Shown: positions 7,701 to 15,277, numbered from the stretch's first letter. The stretch is DNA of 32,199 nt from Thermus oshimai DSM 12092 (GCF_000373145.1 NZ_KB890606.1:1-32199), one strand, 5' to 3'. Numbers and translations are program-made. The notes: generated from the letters alone by a model not told the origin.

Positions 7701-9589
7701 GAGAGCACCTGCCACACCGTGCGGTAGCCCGCCCGTTCCAGCTCCGCCCCCTCGTCCTTCCCCCGCACGATGACCGGGAGGATCACGTAGCCGTAGGTCT
7801 TCCCCGGAGCCTTGCGCATGGCCCGGCCCACCGCCTGGATCACGTCCACCACGCTGTCCCGGGGGTGCATGAACACCACCCCGTCCAGGGCGGGCACGTC
7901 GATGCCCTCGGTGAGCACCTTGGCGTTGGTGAGGACGTGAACCGTGTCGGGCTCCTCTTCTGCAAGCCACCCGAGGAGCATCCGGCGATTGTAGGCAGAG
8001 TGGCTTCCGTCGATGTGCCGGATCTCCACCCCCTTGGGATCCTCCTCGGGGAAGAGGCCCGCCTCCCGGGCTGCTTGGGCCACCTTCACCAGCTCCGCCT
8101 CCAGGTCTTTGGACTTACGGATGGAGGGGTTGAAGACGATGACCCGCTTGAAGTCCACCTCTTCCCCCTCCACGTGCCCCTGGAGGACCCGCCAGAGCCC
8201 GATGGCCTTCAGGGTTTCCTCCACAGGGAGGGCCTGTGCCCTAAGCAGGTAGTGCGAGAGCTTTTCCTGAGCCTCCTCGGGAATGCCGAAGACGATGACC
8301 TTGTAGTCCGAGAGGTACCCCGCCCTCACCGCCTCCGCGAAGGTGTACTCGAAGAGGGTGGGCCCGTAGACCTCCTCGTTGTCCATGGAGAAGATCTCCA
8401 CCTGCACCTCTTCCTGGGGTGGGGCGAGAAGGGCTCCTCTCCTCCTGCCCGAAGCCGCCTCCCCGTTCCCCCCACCCCGCACCTCGTAGACCCTAGGGGT
8501 GGCGGTCATGTAGAGGCGGCGGTGGGCCCGGATCCGCTCGTCCTTGTGCACCGCGGCGAAGGGGGACTCCTGTCCCCTGAGCCCGGCCACCGCCGTGCGG
8601 TGGGCCTCGTCCATGACCATGAGGGCGAAGGGCCCCACCCCGTGCGCCTTCTGGGCCTGCTCCAGCACCTCCGAGGACTGGTAGGTGGAGAGGAGCACCA
8701 CGATCTCCTCGGGGTGCCGGGCCCGGATCTCCTTCAGGGCAGAGGCCAGCTCCTCCGCGCGGGTGGTAGGGGGGATGTGGAGGAGGGAGAGCTTAGAGAG
8801 GGTGTCCTCGTCCGTCCGCCCTACCCCCTGGTCCGAAACCACCGCCAGGTAGCGCAGGGGCTTCAGGGCGTTCTCCTCAAAAGCCCGCAGGGTCTGGTCC
8901 AGGAGGGCGATAGAGGGGGCGAAGAAGACCGCCACCTCCCCGGGGGAAACGAGGGCCTCGATGGCCCGGAGGGCCACCAGGGTCTTCCCCGTGCCCGGGG
9001 GCATGATGAGCTTGCCCCGGCCCCCCGCCTTCAGCTTCTCCTGGATCTTCTCCAGGGCCTCCTCCTGGTAGGGGCGGAGGGCCCTCGGCTCCTTCTTCTT
9101 CAGGGCCTCCAGGTTCTCAGGATCCAGGGAGTCGGGGTCCAGCCCGGCGAGGAGGTCCTCCTCCTTGAGAACGACCACCCGCCGGGGGAGCCCCGAAAGC
9201 TTGTTCTCCGCCTCCGTGGTCACCCCGCTCGGGGCCACAAGGAGGCCCCCTTTGAACCCATAAAGGTCCAGGCTCCCCACGAAGGTGCCCAGGGCCTTCC
9301 ACCCCAAGGGCTCGTCCCAGAGCTTGACCTGGATCCCCCAGGCCTCCCCGGTTTCCTCCACCCCCACCAGGTCTATCCCCGTGTCCTTGGAGGCAAGACC
9401 CCTCTCCCGGGCCCACTCCCCCCACGGGAGCACACGGGTAAAGGTGCGGCTCCACTCGGGGTGGAGTTCCTTCAGAACCTTGCGGACAAAGCGCTCGAAG
9501 AGCTTAGGGCCCTCCTGGCCGTACTTTTGGAAGCGTTCATGTAGGAAGCCCTTTGCTGAGGGCTTTAGGGGAAAGAGTTCTTGGAACAC
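4775..9589 (-). CDS. Type ISP-like restriction-modification enzyme (Mrr nuclease-SF2 helicase-N6-adenine methylase-TRD)
   Basis: A 1604-residue single polypeptide with the layout of LlaGI/LlaBIII-type enzymes. Residues 1-140 hold an Mrr-like nuclease (T-G-I-D-L-V, Asp73; G-I-Q-V-K, Gln87/Lys89). Residues 170-600 are an SF2 helicase (M-P-P-G-T-G-K-T at 196-203, DEAH at 327-330, T-A-T-P-R at 362-366, Q-A-V-G-R-A-M-R at 585-592). A helical spacer follows, then a methylase core (E-P-F-A-G-T-G-T-F at 892-900; N-P-P-W at 1002-1005). The C-terminal third should recognise the target site. All key residues are present, so it appears active. The GTG start has a strong AAGGAGGT site and sits 21 bp after the helicase gene. 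The family length (about 1570-1600) fits. Confidence 0.88.
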   Translation of the reverse strand: MFQELFPLKPSAKGFLHERFQKYGQEGPKLFERFVRKVLKELHPEWSRTFTRVLPWGEWARERGLASKDTGIDLVGVEETGEAWGIQVKLWDEPLGWKALGTFVGSLDLYGFKGGLLVAPSGVTTEAENKLSGLPRRVVVLKEEDLLAGLDPDSLDPENLEALKKKEPRALRPYQEEALEKIQEKLKAGGRGKLIMPPGTGKTLVALRAIEALVSPGEVAVFFAPSIALLDQTLRAFEENALKPLRYLAVVSDQGVGRTDEDTLSKLSLLHIPPTTRAEELASALKEIRARHPEEIVVLLSTYQSSEVLEQAQKAHGVGPFALMVMDEAHRTAVAGLRGQESPFAAVHKDERIRAHRRLYMTATPRVYEVRGGGNGEAASGRRRGALLAPPQEEVQVEIFSMDNEEVYGPTLFEYTFAEAVRAGYLSDYKVIVFGIPEEAQEKLSHYLLRAQALPVEETLKAIGLWRVLQGHVEGEEVDFKRVIVFNPSIRKSKDLEAELVKVAQAAREAGLFPEEDPKGVEIRHIDGSHSAYNRRMLLGWLAEEEPDTVHVLTNAKVLTEGIDVPALDGVVFMHPRDSVVDVIQAVGRAMRKAPGKTYGYVILPVIVRGKDEGAELERAGYRTVWQVLSALRAVDKTFDARTRAVLVRGASGEGEGQRESGDTVRVDVQGSSPLLFDGLLEREELRAIVPVIKGKLVKRLGLGERYLEDWAEEVAKIAERLQGVLRGAIREHPEARKGMEALLQALRQVVNEEIGEEEALLMLVQHLLTGPVFDALFGELRQARKDPVTEALDGLWQTFEGLVARETEALQSFYEGVRLKAQGLTDRGERVDFLRRLYDTFFKKAFSRVADQMGIAYTPVELVDYLVRSADELLKKHFGRGLEGEGVYVLEPFAGTGTFLVRLLHHLGAEGTRAKLERGEVFGNEILLLPYHVMRANVEAEALDLTGEYRPFEGALLADSFRLAEYAYEKGGLPQIPLFPETYSDRIKRQVESPIQVVLSNPPWRAWAEREGQGRNARYPKIRKRIEETYVRRFWELLPPGESRQGKLLNSLYDLYIHALRMATDRVEEGVVALVTNNGWLAGKAARGLRASLVEEFAEVYVYDLRGDARTKGEERRNEGGNPFGNLTRSGICLLLLVKRKDHQERGKVFLYRVRDRLSAEAKLKEVEERGSVLGTPWREVPLEEWLGQASGAWEQMVPAEKVFEVRSGGVKTNRDAYTFNPSRAELERHMRRFIATYEAYLERVKRGEITEKNLEEKIENDKTDKKDESLIKWDGFLKADLLRGKAEAYERERIYRSNYRPFVPLWLYFSELFNNSVYQTPRMWPTPEVENVAIGVSQGTAQGSIALATKVVVSLDFVTRTQLFPLYVYEPAFTLGDASNPTLEKRSNIKAEALKLFKERYGDVSPEDLFAFVYAVLSHPLYAETFAEDLKQGGLPRLPLPGAPEDFRALVEAGKKLLKLHAEYEGLDPYPLVEEVDPKAPEDPYDRYRVERMRLDREKGTLQYNEWVELKGIPQEAFLWQPGGYDPLTWIVRYFKVEEKVPQGKGPAIVWDPNKLLREEGNPRWLLEHIGRAVRAAVETVGVFREVEPTLSRVFGTLGEGA

Positions 9590-9610
9590 ACCGACCTCCT
9601 TTTGGGGATT

Positions 9611-12106
9611 CTAAACCTCATATTCGAGACCTAGGCGCTGGGCAAGTCGAGGCCCATTGAGCCAGGTGCAGGTAATAGGATCCACCTCACCAGAAGAAAG
9701 CGCTTCGTATAAAGCCTGGAGTCCCTTGACCCCATAGTGCTTCTTGAGGTAGCGTATCCGCCGGTGAAAGATATCTTCCCGACCTCTAGTCAGAGGAGCA
9801 TAAGCCCGAAGCGCCGCCTCTAGTTGGGCAAGGGAGGAGGGCTGAGGAAACTTATCCTTTCGGTAACTTAGATCCTGGAGCGGGGGAGCACCCGACCTGA
9901 AACGTACATCGCTAGGGCTAGTAAGCCTTTCATGAAAATGGCTTTTGGCCCAAGCGTACCAACCGACGAGGGTACCTTCTGCTGTGTGGGCCACCGCTTT
10001 CCACTTGCGACCAATATCGAGAGCTTCCCCCAAAATCTCCATCCGTCGAGCCCTTGCAGCAAAGAAAAAGGCTTCTCGCACACGCCCTGGATCTTCCCCT
10101 GCCATGATCTTACGGTACAGGAGTTTCCCCGTACCCATGTAGATTGCCACTGCTTGAAGAAACCAAAGAAAAGCCAAAAGGGTTTCTCGGGAAACCCCTT
10201 CCAATAGGGAACCTGCTTTCACAGGAATGGCTCCTAGGTGAGCTTCCTCTTCCAGGAAGTCCCATGCAACCCCTTCGACGCCTGCTTCTTCAGAAATACG
10301 AGTCATGGAGTCTAACCACCTTTGCATTTCCTGGGTTGTCGGGAGATAGGATGGAGGAACAGGGGCAGTAAAACCTGGGGGAAGAAACGGGCTTAGCTTA
10401 AGGATATCCTCATAAACCAGGTAGGCCTGAAAGCGGATAGATCCATCCCTATCCCTAAGGTAGCGAAGGATAAAATCCCATGCCCCATCGGCTTCAGCCA
10501 TCGTTTGAAGCCCTAAAGGCGCTTCCTCAGGAGGGAGGGAAACCACTTTTTGGCCTTCATGGCTACTGGGGCTAGAAACTTTTGTTTTCAAGGGAAAGAT
10601 CAGAGCTGGAGAAAGGTCTTCCTCTTCCTCCTCCACATTCCCGGAAAGCTTCTCTAAACTCAGATGCTCCTTGGCTCGGGTAATGGCCACATAGAAGAGG
10701 TTCTCCTCCTCCTGGAGCTCAGGGGAAACTTTTGCGGGCGGACCCTCACCCCTAAGCCAGCGCCCTGCGCCTTTCCAGAGGAAGTCCCTCCAGAGGAGCA
10801 CTCGGTCCCATTCCCGCCCCTTGGCCTTATGGGCCGTAGATAGAACAAGGGAAACCCCCTCTTCCTCAAAGGCGTGCATGGCTTTCACCCGGTCAGCCAA
10901 CCCCCGGAGGTCGGGGTACTTGCGAGCTAGCTTCAGGAGTCCCTTCAGGAAAGGGTTGACTTGGGCCAACTCCCATGCTTCTTTCCAAGACTCCACAATT
11001 AGCAGATCGGGATGTGGGTGCCGCCTTGGAACCCCCTCCTTGAGATCTGCCAGATCCTCTAAAAGCTGAACCACCTCCTTCACACCCCCCACCACATGGG
11101 CCTTTCCCCTGGGAAGGTCTTGCCCCAGCTCCAGAAGAGCTTCCAGAAGGCCTAGGTTGGTGCGGGTTAGGACGGTAAAGGGGTAGGAGGGCCTGGCGGA
11201 GTTCACCTCCGTGGGCCAATTGGCCTTCCCCACCACCCCCACCGGCCCCTGGCTTTGCCTAGAGGTCACCTCCCGGACAAACCGGGCCAGCCCCTCACCA
11301 AATCGGAAGCTCCAGCTCAGCTGGCTTTCCGGCAGGTTTACCCCCGCCATGGCGTTTACCGCCCCTCTCCAGGCGTAGATCTGCTGGCGAGGGTCCCCCA
11401 CCAGGACCAGCTGGACTTTCCCCTTCCAAGCTTGAAGTATGGCCTGGAAGTTAGGATCTAGGTCCTGCGCCTCATCCACCAGGACCGCATCCACGGAAGG
11501 GGGACGATCCCCAGCCCCCCTCTCCCTCCAGAGGCGCACGTATCCGTCGTGGGAAAGGGGGAAGGGATCGTTTTCGTCCACCATGGCCTGCCAGAGTTCC
11601 CATACCCCATCGAGGATGTTTTCTATAAGCTCTTCCGCTACCTGTTTCCTTTGGGCCCACTCGCGGGGAAGGTGGTGGGGTTGGGGCCAGGGATCGGTGG
11701 AGCGGATAAAGCGTTCCAAGGTCTCCCGCAGCACGTAGGCTAGGACGGGATCCTCTGGGTCTAGACGCTCTTGGACATCGGCGATGCTGACCTTGCCGTC
11801 CGACCTCCTCACCTTTTGCTCATAGGCTCGGTTACCTTTTACCACATGGTCGTGGGCAAAGCCGTGTAGGGTTTTCACATAGGTGTTGCGGGGAAACCTG
11901 ATCTCAGCCTCCTCCCGCACAGCCCGGTTAAAGGCCAGATAAAGGAGACTTTCCCGCAGGCTCTCCTGGGCCAGGTAGCGCAGGGTGGAGGTCTTTCCCG
12001 AGCCCGCCACCGCCACCAGCTTGAAGGACGCCCCCGAGCGGAAGCGGCGGAGGGCCGCCTCCTGCTCCGGCGTGGGGGAAAACCCCTTTGGGCCTGACAG
12101 CCGCAT
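9611..12106 (-). CDS. UvrD/Rep-like SF1 helicase with long unassigned C-terminal extension
   Basis: An 831-residue protein. Helicase motifs: Walker A A-G-S-G-K-T-S (34-40), D-E-A-Q-D (211-215), G-D-P-R-Q-Q-I-Y-A-W-R-G (237-248), S-T-A-H-K-A-K-G-R-E-W (423-433), and Y-V-A-I-T-R-A-K-E-H (472-481). The helicase ends near residue 490. The remaining 340 residues show no motif I know, and their DNA is less GC-rich (a 60-base count at 10141-10200 gave 45 percent). The UvrD-like core should unwind DNA 3'-5'. It is the first gene of the leftward operon, so it is expected to work with the type ISP enzyme and HerA-NurA. The ribosome binding site before the ATG at 12106 is weak. Confidence 0.85.
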   Translation of the reverse strand: MRLSGPKGFSPTPEQEAALRRFRSGASFKLVAVAGSGKTSTLRYLAQESLRESLLYLAFNRAVREEAEIRFPRNTYVKTLHGFAHDHVVKGNRAYEQKVRRSDGKVSIADVQERLDPEDPVLAYVLRETLERFIRSTDPWPQPHHLPREWAQRKQVAEELIENILDGVWELWQAMVDENDPFPLSHDGYVRLWRERGAGDRPPSVDAVLVDEAQDLDPNFQAILQAWKGKVQLVLVGDPRQQIYAWRGAVNAMAGVNLPESQLSWSFRFGEGLARFVREVTSRQSQGPVGVVGKANWPTEVNSARPSYPFTVLTRTNLGLLEALLELGQDLPRGKAHVVGGVKEVVQLLEDLADLKEGVPRRHPHPDLLIVESWKEAWELAQVNPFLKGLLKLARKYPDLRGLADRVKAMHAFEEEGVSLVLSTAHKAKGREWDRVLLWRDFLWKGAGRWLRGEGPPAKVSPELQEEENLFYVAITRAKEHLSLEKLSGNVEEEEEDLSPALIFPLKTKVSSPSSHEGQKVVSLPPEEAPLGLQTMAEADGAWDFILRYLRDRDGSIRFQAYLVYEDILKLSPFLPPGFTAPVPPSYLPTTQEMQRWLDSMTRISEEAGVEGVAWDFLEEEAHLGAIPVKAGSLLEGVSRETLLAFLWFLQAVAIYMGTGKLLYRKIMAGEDPGRVREAFFFAARARRMEILGEALDIGRKWKAVAHTAEGTLVGWYAWAKSHFHERLTSPSDVRFRSGAPPLQDLSYRKDKFPQPSSLAQLEAALRAYAPLTRGREDIFHRRIRYLKKHYGVKGLQALYEALSSGEVDPITCTWLNGPRLAQRLGLEYEV

Positions 12107-12147
12107 GGCCTCGGGACCATTCTAACGGCCAGAAGGGGGCCCGAACA

Positions 12148-12183
12148 GGAAGGCCCCCGGGGGACATCCCCCGGGGGCCTTCC
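12148..12183. terminator. Perfect 16-bp hairpin with ACAT loop in the operon leader
   Basis: Two 16-base arms (GGAAGGCCCCCGGGGG and its complement) flank a 4-base loop. No T-run follows on either strand. It lies between the CRISPR-like repeats and the helicase gene, so on the bottom strand it is part of the predicted leader transcript. It may be an attenuator, the terminator of an older CRISPR transcript, or an mRNA-stabilising structure. Confidence 0.6.
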
Positions 12184-12213
12184 CTAACCCGCCGTTCTCC
12201 CAGCCCTTTTCTC

Positions 12214-12303
12214 CGGTTTACCCCCACTGCCGTGGGGATGATTCTCAGGCAATGTTCTGTACCGACCTTCACCTTGGTTTACCCCCACCTGCGTGGGGAT
12301 GTG
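12214..12303 (-). CRISPR. Two-repeat type I-E-like CRISPR remnant
   Basis: Two 26-base cores at 12215-12240 and 12276-12301 share GGTTTACCCCCAC and GTGGGGATG and differ in only three loop bases. The repeat period is exactly 61, which equals 29 + 32, the standard type I-E spacing, leaving one 32-base spacer. On the bottom strand they read CATCCCCACG...TGGGGGTAAACC, like known type I-E repeats whose palindrome makes the Cas6e hairpin. No cas gene is in the window. Bottom-strand orientation is favoured because a promoter lies upstream on that strand. Two repeats are below the usual calling threshold, so it is a remnant or a solitary mini-array. Confidence 0.6.
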
Positions 12304-12335
12304 GCCCGGACCGGGAGAACGTTGTCAAGGTGCAC

Positions 12336-12351
12336 AGCCTCCTAGGAGGCT
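12336..12351. promoter_or_regulatory. Perfect 16-base palindrome at the predicted start of the operon transcript
   Basis: AGCCTCCTAGGAGGCT is a perfect palindrome without a loop. It starts next to the transcription start expected from the promoter at 12359-12387, a common place for a repressor to bind. No repressor gene lies in the operon itself. It could also fold as a small hairpin in RNA. Confidence 0.4.
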
Positions 12352-12358
12352 CAAGGGT

Positions 12359-12387
12359 AATCTAACTCGAAGGATGGTTTTTGTCAA
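12359..12387 (-). promoter_or_regulatory. Sigma-A promoter for the CRISPR remnant and the five-gene operon
   Basis: On the bottom strand a perfect -35 TTGACA (12382-12387) is followed after 17 bases by TAGATT (12359-12364). Transcription should start near 12352 and run left through the two repeats, the hairpin and the helicase gene. This is the only good promoter I see in front of the operon. Confidence 0.65.
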
Positions 12388-12527
12388 GAGACCAGGGTGG
12401 ACCCGTCCCTCTCGGGAGGGCGGCTGCTCTTAACCCCCCAAACGCAGAACAAAAGGGACGGTAACGGGCACTTGTGTTGGAAAAAGTTTGATCGCCTCCC
12501 CCCGTCCGTGTTACCCTGAGGATAGCC

Positions 12528-12945
12528 ATGCACGGGATTCCTGGAATAAGGGGAACGGCTGGGGTATCTGTGGTCACCGGTGCGGTCGTCTCATTACCCC
12601 GTTTTTTTGGAAGAGAAGTTTGTACATAGGAACCTGGATGGGCAGTTTGCGCTGGTTCTGTTCGAGAGCGGGGCCTTCCGTATCGGCACCCTGACCAACC
12701 AACGGATCCTCTACCCGGCGTTGGAGGAATACGCGCACCTCCTCCACAGGGGGTAGGTCACCAGGGAGGAGATAGAGCGGATGGGCCGACCCACAGGGTT
12801 TATTGATCTCATCCCCGGCCCCTACTGGAAACCCGACGGAGAGGGAGGGTATGAGCCCGTCCCCGTCGAGGAAATCGGTGCCCCGTTTGACCCTGTATTT
12901 CTTCTGAACAAGGAGGCGTTTGAACGGGCATTGGGGCCAATCTAG
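12528..12945 (+). pseudogene. Broken small gene of unknown function (T7 frameshift plus in-frame amber)
   Basis: An ATG at 12528 with a GAGGAT site opens a frame that stops after about 30 codons. Shifting one base in a T7 run (12602-12608) joins it to a frame reading L-E-E-K-F-V-H-R-N-L-D-G-Q-F-A-L-V-L-F, which continues to a TAG at 12754-12756 and then, in the same frame, for 62 more codons (V-T-R-E-E-I-E-R-M-G-R through F-E-R-A-L-G-P-I) to the TAG at 12943. The text after the amber is clearly protein-like, so TAG probably arose from GAG. I do not recognise the family. The stop codon overlaps that of the next gene on the other strand. Confidence 0.5.
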
Positions 12946-13208
12946 GCCGGCTCCTCCAGAAGGGCCTCCTCCAGGTGGTAGCTGTGCGCCTCCCGCTCGG
13001 GGGCGGTCAGCATCCAGTCCAGGAGCTCCTCCAGGGTGGGGAACCCGGGCAACGCCTGGATGACCCGGTAGGCCAGATCATCGATGGGTGCCAGGGTGCC
13101 GTAGCAGCCCTTGTACCCCGTGGTGAAGGAGAAGAGGGTGAAGTGCCCGTCCGCGATGGCCTCGGCCCGCCTCCTGACCAACCGCAGCTTGTCCGCGATG
13201 GGGTTCAT
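12942..13208 (-). CDS. Small hypothetical protein (88 aa)
   Basis: The frame starts at the ATG at 13208, which has a good GGGAGGAACA ribosome binding site 7 bases upstream; an upstream extension to 13274 is possible but lacks one. The protein starts M-N-P-I-A-D-K-L-R-L-V-R-R-R and ends in an acidic helix rich in Glu and Leu. There is no signal peptide or membrane segment. I recognise no family. It converges with the broken gene, their stop codons sharing CTAG. Confidence 0.55.
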   Translation of the reverse strand: MNPIADKLRLVRRRAEAIADGHFTLFSFTTGYKGCYGTLAPIDDLAYRVIQALPGFPTLEELLDWMLTAPEREAHSYHLEEALLEEPA

Positions 13209-13250
13209 CCCTGTTCCTCCCAGAGAGGGAGTATATCGGCCTGGGGTTTT

Positions 13251-13297
13251 CCCCCCGGAGCTGCCGGGGGGCAATACAAATTCCCCCCTTTGGGGGG
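13251..13297. other. Two adjacent GC-rich hairpins between divergent genes
   Basis: The first hairpin pairs CCCCCCGG (13251-13258) with CCGGGGGG (13264-13271) around AGCTG. The second pairs CCCCCC with GGGGGG around TTT (13283-13297). They lie between the leftward 88-aa gene and the rightward membrane protein gene, so they are not obvious terminators. They may be regulatory structure. Confidence 0.35.
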
Positions 13298-13320
13298 TAC
13301 CCTCCTAAAATGCCCCTGTG

Positions 13321-13800
13321 ATGAAGTGGAACCGGAGCGTTTGGATCTGGATGGCGGTTTTGATGGCGGCGGTGGGCGCTCTCGGCGCCTACGGGGTGGT
13401 CCCGGGGGAGGTCCTCGGGGCCGGGTGGGTGCTGTTTGGACTGGGGGTTGGCCTCAGGCCATACTGGGCCCGTCTCTGGAGCCACTGGGGGAGGTATGTG
13501 ATGGCCAGGAGGCGCAACAGAATGCTGGATGGGATCTACTTCCACTTCGATGAGGGGATCAACAGGGCGTTTTTTAACGTTGGGTTTGGCATCGTGCAGA
13601 GCCTCGATGGTGCCGTTCCCAAAGAAAAGCTCGTTGCGCGTCTGGCCAACGTTTATCGGAACCTGATCCAGGTTCTGGCCGATTCGTTTGTTGAGGAGGC
13701 CACCCAATCTGTGGAACAGATCGCAGAAAAAGTGATCGCGGATCTGGAGCGGCGTGGGCACGTGCGTCTGGAGGAAAGGGGGCGCGCGCACAGGCGGTAA
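13321..13800 (+). CDS. Small membrane-anchored hypothetical protein (159 aa)
   Basis: The protein begins with two hydrophobic helices (about residues 7-24 and 30-46) separated by a short turn, then a basic stretch (M-A-R-R-R-N-R) and a soluble, mostly helical C-terminal part of about 100 residues ending in a charged tail. This suggests a hairpin anchor in the inner membrane with a cytoplasmic domain. The ATG at 13321 and a GTG one codon earlier are both possible; no clear Shine-Dalgarno sequence precedes them. I recognise no family. A terminator-like hairpin follows at 13817. Confidence 0.55.
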   Translation: MKWNRSVWIWMAVLMAAVGALGAYGVVPGEVLGAGWVLFGLGVGLRPYWARLWSHWGRYVMARRRNRMLDGIYFHFDEGINRAFFNVGFGIVQSLDGAVPKEKLVARLANVYRNLIQVLADSFVEEATQSVEQIAEKVIADLERRGHVRLEERGRAHRR

Positions 13801-13816
13801 GTACGGACATAAACTG

Positions 13817-13846
13817 AGGGCCCTGGGCCAACCTGCCCAGGGCCCT
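13817..13846. terminator. Terminator-like hairpin, 12-bp stem
   Basis: AGGGCCCTGGGC (13817-13828) pairs perfectly with GCCCAGGGCCCT (13835-13846) around a 6-base loop, 16 bases after the stop of the membrane protein gene. There is no long T-run, as is often the case in Thermus. It may serve both directions. Confidence 0.6.
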
Positions 13847-13978
13847 GTAACCTTTGGCCCAGCCCCTACCAGACCTCCTCAGGACCCTCCCGCTCCGGCA
13901 GGGCGAAGGATCCTCAAGGGCACATCCCGCCAGAAGTCCCGGCTCTCCCAATACTGCAGGCTCCCGTAGGCGCAGAGC

Positions 13979-15234
13979 GGTCGTGTCAAGAGGTTTGTGT
14001 AGAAGTTTGTGTACGAGGGGCATACCGCTCCCGTAGCATCCTTTCCAATACCTCCCGCACCTCAGCAAAGCCCTTCAGTCTGCGCTCCGCCCACCTCCCC
14101 TCCTGGCGTTCCCCCTCCAGGTACAAGAGCTTGTACACCGCCTCAGGCCGGGGAAACTTATGGCCCCGCACCTTCGTCCCACGCCTCACCTCCCGGATAA
14201 ACCGCTCCATCAGATGGGTGCTCCGCAAATACGGCCAAAGAACCTCCGGGTACTCGTAAAACCGCAAAAGACTCCGGGAGTCCTCCCACCATCCGGCCAC
14301 CACACCAGGGTATCTGCTCCCCACGCCTCCCTAAACCCCCCCAGGGCCCTCAACGCCTCCGCCCGGGTCCCCGCCAGGTACACCCCCTTCAAAGCCTCCG
14401 CCACCAAGCCCCTGTCCCGCACCCGCACCCCGGCTAGGCTGGAGCGCACCATGTGCACCACGCACCGCTGCCATCCGGCTAGGGGGTACACCCTCCGGAT
14501 GGCCTCCTCCATACCCGGAAGGCCATCGGTCACGAAGAGCAGAACCCGCCGTAGGCCCCTCTCCCAAAGCTCCCGCAGAACCTCCTCCCACCCCGAGGCC
14601 CCCTCCGTGGGGAGGAGCCAAAACCCCAGCAGCATCCTCTCCCCACCTGGGGTGAGGCCTAGGGCCACGTACACCGTCTCCCGCTCCATCCCAAGCCCCT
14701 CCCTCAGCACCTTCAAGGAGAAGCCATCCAGGTAGACGAAAGCCATCTCCTCGGGTAAAGGCCGCCTCCGGAAACCCTCCACCCTCTCCAGCACCCCGTC
14801 CGTGATGGCGCTGACCGTCTCGTGGGTGTACCGGTGCCCCAGAAGGAGGCTCAGGACCTCGGCCGCCTTGCGCTGGCTGAGGCCTGCGGCGTAGAGGGCG
14901 ATGGCCACCTCCCCCAGGTCCACGGTGCGGCGGGCGTAGGGTTGGAGGAAGCTGGGGTGGTACCGGCCTTCCCGGTCCCTGGGGACGGCCAGCTCCACCT
15001 GGCCGAAGGGGGTTTCCAGCTTGCGGGGGTAGTGGCCGTTTTTGCGCCCGCCGTGTTGCTGTAGGAAGGCTTCCCGGTCGGCTTCCAGGAGAACCTGCAA
15101 GACCTCGGTTACCGCTGCCGTTAACACTTCCTTCAAGAGCATCTGCAGGGTATGCTGGTCCATGGGGTACCTCCTCTTGCATCTGGTACCCCCCATTCAT
15201 ACACAAACCTCTACACAAAATTCCTTACACGACC
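13979..15234 (-). mobile_element. IS256-family insertion sequence, about 1.26 kb
   Basis: The ends are imperfect inverted repeats of about 36 bases. The left end starts GGTCGTGTCAAGAGG and continues with TTTGTGTAGAAGTTTGTGTA. The right end, read on the bottom strand, starts GGTCGTGTAAGGA and continues with TTTTGTGTAGAGGTTTGTGTA. Between them lies a single, frameshifted transposase gene. I could not find a clean target duplication next to the ends, so the exact ends may be off by a few bases or one flank has changed. Confidence 0.8.
13986..15163 (-). pseudogene. IS256-family (mutator-type) transposase, frameshifted
   Basis: The ATG at 15163 has a strong GAGGAGG site. The first 277 or so residues carry the family text, including Y-L-D-G-F-S-L (Asp146) and F-V-T-D-G-L-P-G-M (Asp213). 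Near F-R-E-A-W-G the frame leaves the family pattern. A -1 shift at a GGGG run (14319-14322) restores it: S-R-Y-P-G-V-V-A-G-W-W, then H-L-M-E-R-F-I-R-E-V-R-R-G-T-K with the final Glu, to a stop at 13986 inside the left inverted repeat. The shift is either a one-base deletion (inactive enzyme) or, less likely, programmed -1 frameshifting. Confidence 0.85.
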
Positions 15235-15277
15235 TGCTACACCGTACTTCACACCCCATCGCGGTCAAACCGGTGAC

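Noticed and set aside
7616-9544. Long rightward open frame (642 codons) opposite the type ISP gene
   Set aside because: It is complementary to well-supported helicase and nuclease motifs, is rich in His, Pro, Gly and Leu, and has no family signature; long antisense frames are usual at this GC content.
12323-12328. Second leftward TTGACA near the CRISPR remnant
   Set aside because: At a 17-base spacing the -10 position reads GCCACA, so it is not a convincing promoter.
14331-15218. Alternative leftward frame of 295 codons in the IS
   Set aside because: It has Gly/Pro-rich low-quality text and overlaps the transposase frame, which carries the catalytic residues.
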